A stretch of DNA of 64,000 nucleotides from Bizionia saleffrena (GTDB lineage: Bacteria; Bacteroidota; Bacteroidia; Flavobacteriales; Flavobacteriaceae). Positions 63,873 to 64,000 of the stretch are shown here, piece after piece. The translations under genes and the position numbers were made by a program. Below the pieces are notes generated by a model that did no database searches, was not told the DNA's origin, and worked only from the letters and a program-made list of their open reading frames with translations. The first letter of the stretch is position 1, and each line of letters begins with the position of its first letter. The stretch spans positions 1 through 64,000 of the forward strand of contig NZ_VSKM01000005.1 in the NCBI RefSeq assembly GCF_008086175.1. The letters are read 5' to 3'.

Positions 63873-64000
63873 TTAAAGCTGTACCTCGGGTGCTTTTGGC
63901 TTTTTAGTCACTAAATACACCCCTGTAAATATTAATGCGGAAGCGATAAGTTTTACACTACTTAAACTGTCGCTTCCCATTATAATGGCAAATATTCCTG
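63873..64000 (-). CDS. EamA-family (DMT) transporter, C-terminal end only
   Basis: The last 42 residues read FAIIMGSDSLSSVKLIASAL, then IFTGVYLVTKKPKAPEVQL to the stop at 63873-63875. The GVYLVTKKPK ending is typical of the last helix of EamA/DMT transporters. The rest of the gene lies beyond the window. Confidence 0.65.
   Translation of the reverse strand, partial: GIFAIIMGSDSLSSVKLIASALIFTGVYLVTKKPKAPEVQL

Overview
The window is AT-rich DNA from a member of the Bacteroidota, almost certainly a (marine) Flavobacteriaceae. The evidence is: type IX secretion sorting domains of both kinds (a gliding-motility-type C-terminus on the protein at 1-5449 and a type A tail on the protein at 32026-34896), a complete Bat operon, HmuY/TonB-receptor haem uptake, and repeated matches to the phylum-specific -7 promoter element TAnnTTTG with little sign of Shine-Dalgarno sequences. 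No rRNA, tRNA, CRISPR array, transposase, integrase or phage gene was seen.

Layout. 1-13.6 kb (minus): a giant secreted adhesin cut by the window edge, penicillin-binding protein 1C and its usual partner, a thioester-containing alpha-2-macroglobulin lipoprotein. 13.9-19.4 kb: an ALDH7-type aldehyde dehydrogenase, an OmpA-like/helix-hairpin-helix pair, an AlbA_2 (Schlafen-type) protein and a short-chain dehydrogenase. 19.6-28.9 kb (plus): MoxR, DUF58, an extra two-membrane-segment protein, then BatA-B-C-D-E as one operon. 29.0-32.0 kb: a small membrane protein, a SulP anion transporter and a beta-carbonic anhydrase. 32.0-43.8 kb: an iron/haem region. A secreted 14-repeat FG-GAP protein, HmuY and a TonB receptor lie on the minus strand; divergently, DUF6607, ankyrin, DUF2271, a PepSY-flavodoxin-FNR reductase and a small Cys-containing protein form a tight plus-strand operon. 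43.8-46.1 kb: CvpA, a small conserved protein and PheS. 46.2-52.4 kb: a GbsR/MarR-type regulator followed by a complete tripartite RND efflux pump. 52.4-58 kb: small proteins, GpsA, a lipoprotein, a Kbp-like BON-LysM protein and two tandem paralogous small membrane proteins. 57.6-61.1 kb (minus): a DoxD-DoxA fusion, a small secreted protein, a YeiH transporter and a LysR regulator, which look like a sulfur-oxyanion module. 61.2-64 kb: NadD, Gmk and YicC, then a thioesterase and the tail of an EamA transporter.

The most interesting observations lie mostly between or around genes. (i) Two copies (44936-45015, and 53631-53713 inverted) of an about 80-base interspersed element fold into a cloverleaf-like plan: one closing stem and three hairpins, each hairpin supported by paired changes between the copies. 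(ii) The hmuR promoter region carries a perfect 19-base palindrome made of two opposed -7 elements, next to a 13-mer that recurs in front of the FG-GAP protein gene. (iii) An inverted repeat sits where the -33 element of the efflux operon should be. (iv) An ATA-N9-TAT palindrome lies about 65 bases upstream of the inferred yeiH start. (v) The haem locus itself joins an unusual fused reductase with secreted ankyrin, DUF6607 and DUF2271 proteins of unknown role.
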